DNA of 64,000 bases from Polyodon spathula. Its lineage: Eukaryota; Chordata; Actinopteri; Acipenseriformes; Polyodontidae. Under the pieces are notes generated by a model. The model was not told the DNA's origin. It did no database searches and worked only from the letters and a program-made list of their open reading frames with translations. Shown here piece after piece: positions 52,090-64,000 of this stretch. Numbering within the stretch: position 1 is the stretch's first letter; each line of letters starts with the position of its first letter. Position numbers and translations under genes: made by a program. Where the stretch lies: assembly GCF_017654505.1 (NCBI RefSeq), contig NC_054559.1, forward strand, positions 12,713,147 through 12,777,146. Reading direction: 5' to 3'.

Positions 52090-53240
52090 TACATGATTTA
52101 TATTCAAAGTGACAACCAGGACAGCTGCATTACACACCTATTGCTGTGGCAGAAAGACCAGATCCTTTGCCTTGCTTATAAAAAAACAATAGCTTGGCTC
52201 GTTTTTCAGTCCGAAGACTTTGGGAGTTGGGAATAAAAATGATTTAGTGTCTTGAGCCAGACGCCTCGGAGGAAGGGCTCAAGGCCTGCATGCCTCACAT
52301 TGATGGATGCCTCAAGGGCGGAACCAACATGCATGGTTTCAATTGGAGATCTGCAACCTTGCCTTCTGTATAGTGCCTCTGGGGAGTGATCGGTTAATTA
52401 GTCCTACCAGTGGCTACTTGAATGAGATGTATTGAAAATACCTGTTTAATAGAAAAGTAGGGATAATGGATAAACAGGCAAAGGAAAGCAAAACAATTTA
52501 TTCGATATGTAACTTTTAGGACCCAAGTAAAGGCAATTTTTCAAGAATAGAAATGCTAAGAAGAAACTTGGAAAATGATTTAATGGAAAGTCTTTATCGA
52601 CGAACACAATTGTAATGGTACGGTATAAAACTATCTAGAATGACTTGCAACAATACTGTAACTATCCCCCTCCTTCAACTTTTCATCTAGTTCCCAGGAA
52701 GCAACAACAGTTTAGCTTTTCACAGTTTTCAGTGTGTTCGTAACTGAGGGGGGATTGAATAAAATACATGCCCCCACGTTCTATTGTGATTAAATCTTTC
52801 ATCTTTCTACTCCACAGTTTAGTTCCAGAATTAGACTTCGGTTAACAGCTTGTTTTATTTTCTCCTTGGCTGTGCCACACTGCCTTGCAGTTCACAAACC
52901 GTGCTGATGTGTATACTCAGAGAGGTGGGAGTAGGGCTGAAAGGCAGGATGGTAAGCTGAAAGCAGTTTTTTTTTTAAAACCTGGGGCCGTGTAGTAGTA
53001 CGGTCATTAAAAGCTGCAAGCCTAAACAATACAATTGATTCAAATTAGGCAGGTAAAGTCATACAATAAGACTTACAGCTATTGGCTGCTTAACAGCATA
53101 GCCAAAAAAAGACATTTCTCTCACCCTTGTAAGTTCATATTCTGCATGATTTCTAACTGATCCTCTATTGTGTGCAAATAATTCACCTTTTTATAAGTAA
53201 GCTGTAGCGGTATCTACTACACATTTAGACAAAAGGAAGT
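52090..53240. other. Gene-free interval
   Basis: No gene, RNA or clear repeat is recognised. Sequence composition is like the surrounding non-coding DNA. Confidence 0.5.
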
Positions 53241-53329
53241 TTTCAATCATATGACCCTGAAAAAAAAAAAAAGAAATGTACCTGAAGATTTGTATATTAA
53301 ACAAGAAATATGTGAAAATATGGTTCTTA

Positions 53330-53670
53330 TTAAATGAGAAGATCTGTTTTGATTAGTAACCCATTCCTCTAATTGATTCTTGAGAGAATGATCTACACTA
53401 CAGGATTCAGATCTGGTGAATTTGGGGGTCACAGGTGTAAGACTCCACACACACAAAGAAATATTGCCATTCCCTATGAGGGGAAACCATTTGGCAGTGT
53501 CTGACATACTTTAAGATATGGAAAACATGTTGGTATGTTCTGGTTAGCAACTGGAATAGTCTTTTTTTACTGTGCTGTACCCTATGATGTTTTACCATGA
53601 TTTCACTATTAGTATGACCAAGTGTGTCAGACCTCTTCATAAGAGCCATATGTTTGACTCCAGGCATGAG
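53330..53670 (-). pseudogene. Decayed mariner/Tc1-type transposase fragment
   Basis: At 53402-53428 the - strand encodes PPNSPDLNP, the hallmark of the catalytic end of Tc1/mariner transposases (the region of the last D/E residue). After a one-base shift the next residues read VDHSLKNQLEEWV, which fits the mariner continuation (NPVDYS(L/I)W). Upstream - strand ORFs up to 53667 are broken by frameshifts and in-frame stops. This is an inactive relic; I saw no terminal repeats. Confidence 0.6.
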
Positions 53671-56600
53671 GCTTCAAGTTATTATGGTAACATATTGTGT
53701 TGCTCTGGATCTCTCTTTATTATTTCAGTGTGATGGAGAGAAGGGCTCCAGTGTTCTGAGGTTGGGGCACCTTATCGTACAGTATTCTGCTGATGTGTGC
53801 AGTTATGTGTTAGACTTGTTTCTAGTTGACCCATTAAATTGTCATACAGTGCTACAGTATGGTAGTTAAATGTTTTCAATAAATTAAATTGTGATTGGAT
53901 GCAACTGGTACATTGACATATAGCCATATATCTGTCCAACTTAGGCCTTGAGAATTGTTGGTTTATTTTTTATAAAATGTCATTGCTTTTTAAATGAGCT
54001 GACTTGACAACCCTGTCTGATCTACCACCCTTCCTAGAAGGCCTCCCCTTGTAGTGGTGAAAGTGATTTAAAGTAAACATACAGGGAAATACAGTAGGAA
54101 ACTAATGCATATCATATGAACTGAACTACAGTATTTTGTTGGTGCCTCTTGTTTGTAGTTACAAAGGTAAATGTCCAAGGTCCTGTGCAGGAGTGACACT
54201 GCCCAGAAGAAACAATTAAATAAAACAGTAGCAAGCACCGGCTCTGATCCTTCATGTCCGCTGCTTCTGCAGTGTGTTTATGCGTCCTGCTCCTGAGGAG
54301 ATGGTGACCGCTGACACTGGGGGCGTCTTTCACAACATATCTCTGGGTCGGGGACCACTGCGTTTAACAGTAGTGCAGAAAACAGACCAAAGCTGTCGCA
54401 AAACCACCCTCTGGAGCAGACCACTTTTTTGATGGCTGGAATGTGGCCAACTGCCTTTACACTGCAAAAACAAAAGCCTTTCTAGAGCTAAGCCAACTCG
54501 ATCAACTTTGAGAGGCTAGCGTAAATTGGCTATCGGACTCCATGCCTATCTAATCTGCACCTGATTTTTTTTGTGTGATGTGGGCACCTGTCTCCTAACA
54601 TCTGGACTGACAACCCCATCAGACACTGAATGGAAATAATTTCTGCTCTTCACTGATCTTGGTTAGATTCGATCCAGGAACCTAAAGATGAATTACATCT
54701 CTCAATCTCTGTTTCATTGAGTCTCAAACAATAGGATGAATCTTCCTGTCAAGCACTTTCCAGTTGGCAACACCCCCTGCTTCTGTAAAAGGTTAGACTT
54801 TGAAGGCAAATTAAAAGGAGAGAGAAGTGATGAAACCAGAAAAATGTCTGTAAATAATACACTTTGCAAAGTCGAGGAAGGATGAACACTAGCGCCTGAT
54901 CTTATTGCAGAGATCAGAGGACTCCTTTCCATTTCCAAGCTTCTGAGGTTGGGAGTTGTGTCTGACAGCCACTCTATGTACAGGGCTGCATTGTTTTATT
55001 CATTTATTTTACTTATTTTGAAGATTGTATATCTGCTGGAATTGTGCATGGAGTCAGAGCCCAGATCTCGGAACATACCGAATTTGTTTTGGTATTGGAT
55101 TAAATCCAAAATGAGTATATCAGGGATTTAGTTGGTTGACATCTCGGGTGCTGAAACCCTTTTGCCAGTCTTTCCCTCAAAGCAAGCTTTATGTAAGCTT
55201 TTCAGCCTGAAATACAGATGCTACTGGGCTAATCCTAAAGCTGCCCTTGGAAGCATTCACTATTAGAATGAAAATCTTTAACCTAACAGTAGTACTGACT
55301 TGACATTGAAATAAGTGATGCATTGAGCAGAATATTGATTATGCAGAGAACATAAAGGGGGAGGGGGAGGGGGAGGGGGAGGGGGGAGAACCCCTCTTCA
55401 GCAGTGGTTCAGTTCCCAAGAGTTGAATCTCACCTGTGAGCACTCAATCACACAGAAACTACTTTGCATGAATGCATTACTGGTACCCAACAGGTAGAGG
55501 CTGTCAACTGATTAATAATTGCAGTCCTGATTTAGGCATTGGCTTTGTGCACACCAATCACAATGTGTAGAAGCATTGCTCTGGTGAAATGTCTAGAGAC
55601 ACCAGGGATCTCAGTGTGCACCACCAAAAGTACCGTCACAAATAGAAAACTGGCTTGAGACTGGCAGTAGTTAATGTGACTTGCAAGTGGTTGAGAGTGT
55701 ACCTCATTTGCCTACAGTAGTGTAGTCACTGCACATTTATTATGAGATTGGTTTATTTTGTAAAAAAAAAAAACTTTAAATGAAACTCGTTTAGCAACAG
55801 CTGTCAACAGAGGAATTGGGGAAACAAGCAGCACACATAGCAACGAAAGCCATTTCATTAAAAAAAGCAAGAGAATGACTGAACAACCTTTTTAAATGAA
55901 GTCAGATATTAAGCTTTGTAACATAAGAATATGATTGCAATTGATATGCTTTAAGACCCAGAAATGTGAGATAGGAATGCAACTACTGTCCTATTAGAAT
56001 AATGCATTTAAAATATTCTCTCAGGCAGTGCATCTATAGACTGTCTGCAGACACACACACACGTAAATACAGCAGAGCACTGGACCTATGAAATCAGTTG
56101 CCTACACGTTTCCCTTTGCTTTAAGCTAACACAGACTCCATGAAGATTTACAAGTTGCTATAAACGGTTGTAAATCTATTGCTATGATATTACCTGGTAT
56201 ATACCTCTGATGTGGCACCAGCAATGTGAATTTTATTTCCAGAGTAGTTCAAAGTGACAATCTTAAATGGAAGTGATTTTTCACTTGGGGCACGAATACC
56301 TGAATCACAGGTATTTCAGTTATAATAATAATAATCACAGTCGTTCAGTTCATTCTCTTTAATTTCACAAGCTTTACTGGAATCTAAGACTGTGATTGTG
56401 TGGTGTTTCCTCTGCAAGCTCTAGGGTTAAATAATTGGAAATCGTAGACTATTTTTAGCAACCTACACTTGAGTACACTCAGAACCGTACTGATTTTGTG
56501 TGGGGTGGGTGTACACATACTCTACTGCCTGATCTAATGGTTCTTCTCCTTTTTTAGTGGGTAGCTATTTAGAGGCAAGAAATTTTCACACTACTCATAG

Positions 56601-58680
56601 AACTCCATTATCCCCCAAAAATAATGTTCTTGGCAGTTTGTTTTTCAATCAGCTGTTTGTAACTGACTTCAGCACCAATATGGATGCAACATTTGTTTTA
56701 TCATGAATGGATTATTTGGCAAAAGGACAAATGAATTGGGCTTAACTCCAAAATAAAAACGGAAAAATCAGAGCTCTGACTCGAGGCCCAGCTTGTGATC
56801 GCCTGACCTCATCTAATTTTAAATTAACATCATGACAATGATTTGTGTGTGATATGTTTACTTAGACAGTCTATTGCTAATGTCATATTTGTTGAGGCAA
56901 AGTGTTCTGCTAGGCCATAAATCTTTTATAAAAGCATGCATCCAAATGGCATTAGTGGAACAAGGTATTTCATAATTGAGACTCGCTCAGTGATTTAAGA
57001 ACAAGTATGAAATTGCATTTCACGCTTGTAGTTATGTTTTTCCAATAACCTCATTGATGTATTACTAGTGGAGGTACAGCACAATTTTACACTGATATTA
57101 TCCACAGCTAGAAATGTGGGGTCGAGGGAGATACACTAAGATTTAGTTTCAAATGTATGCTAATCATAATAATAATCTGACAAATGTCCAGCAATGAGTA
57201 TGTTAAGATCACCAGTACAGGCATAACTCCTTCTGCTCATATTGGCAATAGGAGTCGGTTGTTTCCATTCCTCGACCAATTCTTGGGCGCTGAGGCTGAA
57301 TAAGTGATTTTGTCAATACCTCTTGGCTGAATTAATGCACAATAATAAAGCATGACATGACTGCAATGTGAACTAATCAACACAAGTGAAAGGCTCAAAC
57401 AAAAAAAGGGTATGATCTTGATCAGCAGTATTCAATAGATGGATAGAAGGGTCACTTTATACTGTACTTTAACCCATACATACTGTGCATATATAATAGC
57501 CCTAGATCTTGTTGACAAGCATATAATACTGTACCATATGCAATATTATATTACATGACTAATAAATGTATCATGGCCCATGTGTGGTTTTGACATCTAT
57601 TGATGATTTTGACTGTCTATACTGTACATAGTGTATCTGTGTAAAATCCATGTAATATTACAAATTAATATATAGGTTCCAAATTCTAAACAAATTGGCA
57701 TTCTGTGATATTTTACAAACCACTCTAACTGGGGTCTTGTGCATCACAGATCCCCTGGATCTACATCAAATGACAGAAGGGAGAATGCGATAAAACACTG
57801 TACAATATTACCAGAAAGGGTTGTCTTTTTGACCTTTTGTGTGAACACATGGCTTTCCAGAAGTACTGCTCTGTCTCTTGGTGCTGCTGTGAAGTACAGT
57901 AGGAAACCTCAGGCTTGTGGTTCTGTTGAGTAAAAGACAAACACTGTTTGACTACCTAATGTTATCTTATGTAAGGTAGTCCAATATTACAAGGACGTAT
58001 TGTACATGGCACAAAGATTGTTTTACAAAAGCTTAATGTAACATTACAGCAGCTTGCTTGGATTTGGTTAATTTACATTTGAAGTAGGTATTAATTGACA
58101 CATTATTAAATCCCCAGATTTACAGCAGCATTACGTCAGCAGGTCACAGGGCTACTAGTATATGAACAGTGCATTAATGGAGGCTTACCTCCTATTGATT
58201 AAGCATTAATATTTCAGCATACTTTGGTATGTCATAGTTCATACAGTGGGTATGGTAATTAAAAGGTTACTCCTATCTTTGTGACCCCCCACAAACATTG
58301 CAACTACATATTTTGACAATTATGTTTTCGTTATTTTACACAAAATAGTGTTATTGAATTGCTTCGAACCTCAATGCTTATCTGTTCACATTAGTATAAG
58401 TTATCTATTTGTTAATCTTAGATCTCTGCATGCTGTTGATTTAAGTTTGAAACACACATGCTTTTATTGTGCTGTTTGTACATTGTAATTGTTCTTTATA
58501 CATTGCTTTTTTGTATTGTTTCCAAGGACCCCCTTCATCGGTCTTAATGGGTAAATCTCCTGGTTAAATAATAATACCTACAGCACCAACAGGCATTGGA
58601 AACAATCAAATATATCCAAGCGTATGTGTAAGTCATGCAAGGGCTAGAGACAGGAAAATCCCTCTGTCGTTTTTTTATTC
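53671..58680. other. Gene-free interval
   Basis: No gene is recognised. A purine repeat, (GGGGGA)n, lies at 55356-55387. The rest is AT-rich unique-looking sequence with scattered short ORFs. Confidence 0.5.
55356..55387. repeat. (GGGGGA)n purine repeat
   Basis: About five units of GGGGGA ending in GGGGGGAG. It is a four-plus G-run motif able to form a G-quadruplex on the + strand. Confidence 0.9.
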
Positions 58681-58798
58681 TGCCACCTCCAACATGACAT
58701 TACGAGGCAGCTACTGTAGGTGTCTCTCCAAAGAGGCTCACTGCTCCCCGCTGTACCGTCTGTCTAATGCAAGCTGATACCTCATTCACTCACGCGGC

Positions 58799-58838
58799 TA
58801 TTTAAGAGACAGAGAATGTGTGATGCTGTCAATACAGT

Positions 58839-58895
<57 letters not shown>
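58799..58895 (+). promoter_or_regulatory. gsg1l: Probable gsg1l core promoter: TATA-like box and (AG)27 tract
   Basis: TATTTAAG (58799-58806) is a TATA-like box. A start site about 30 nt on (near 58830) would place the (AG)n run at 58842-58895 in the 5' UTR. The coding ATG is at 59238, about 400 nt further. An unspliced leader is possible. A 5' UTR intron from a donor near 59026 (GGAAG/GTAATG) to the acceptor TGCTTCAG just before GGACAATG is also possible. Confidence 0.45.
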
Positions 58896-58896
<1 letters not shown>

Positions 58897-59222
58897 AGGC
58901 AGCGGCAGGCAGCAGGACTTGACTTCTACTCCAGGCAATTTAACAAGGTGGAAGCAGAGCACCGTGGTGCTCTGTGTTCTGTCCTCGGCTTTCCTGTACT
59001 CAAGTTAGGGGGTTTGTGTGTGGAAGGTAATGAAATGAGGTGTGATTAAATAAGCACTGTTGCTTCCTCCAGTGGCGGATTTGAGATGTAGTAGCTTGCA
59101 AGTAAAAAGTCATGTTTAGCTTTTGTGTTCTCATTTAATTTCTTTTTGGGTGGGGCAGGGAGGGGATGTTTCAAGTTTATTTTTCTTGAATTCATTTTGT
59201 TGGTTTTGTTTATCCGTGGTAA

Positions 59223-64000
<4,778 letters not shown>

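Noticed and set aside
58816..59049. ORFs with RERERE or ERERER runs
   Set aside because: They are translations of the (AG)n tract in the likely gsg1l leader.

Overview
This looks like a vertebrate nuclear window, and most likely a ray-finned fish of the sturgeon/paddlefish group (Acipenseriformes). It is AT-rich, has spliced genes with GT-AG introns, long non-coding stretches, microsatellites and decayed transposons. The lineage call is inference: it rests on fish-like gene structure and on a LINE tail (about 49750-49999) of a type I remember as common in sturgeon, paddlefish and gar. I could run no database search.

Layout. Positions 1-523 may carry the last exons of a + strand gene that meets the next gene tail to tail (weak call). 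Positions 1377-15337 hold a complete 19-coding-exon IFT70 (TTC30) gene on the - strand. It encodes 651 residues of an intraflagellar-transport protein, and its exon lengths and phases close exactly. Its introns carry a 272-nt near-pure G tract, a (TA)n run and two non-autonomous DNA transposons. A ciliary X-box (RFX site) lies about 145 bp upstream of its ATG. Positions 20687-22365 hold a three-exon + strand gene for a 143-residue secreted protein that I do not recognise. It has a signal peptide, a regular heptad coiled coil and a basic tail.

Positions 22600-58800 form a stretch of about 36 kb with no recognisable gene. It holds a solo LTR with a 5-bp target duplication, a mariner-type MITE, mariner transposase and LINE remnants, tRNA-SINE-like pieces, candidate CTCF and RFX motifs, and a TATA-to-poly(A) unit of about 1 kb. 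Positions 59238-59526 are the first coding exon of a GSG1-like (gsg1l) gene, an AMPA-receptor auxiliary subunit of claudin fold. Its later exons lie beyond the window, apart from a candidate 48-nt cassette exon at 60556-60603.

The three genes have no obvious shared pathway (cilium, secreted protein, synapse). The observations most worth checking are the unnamed secreted coiled-coil protein, a perfect 60-bp inverted repeat flanking the IFT70 promoter, the G tract, and the candidate cassette exon.
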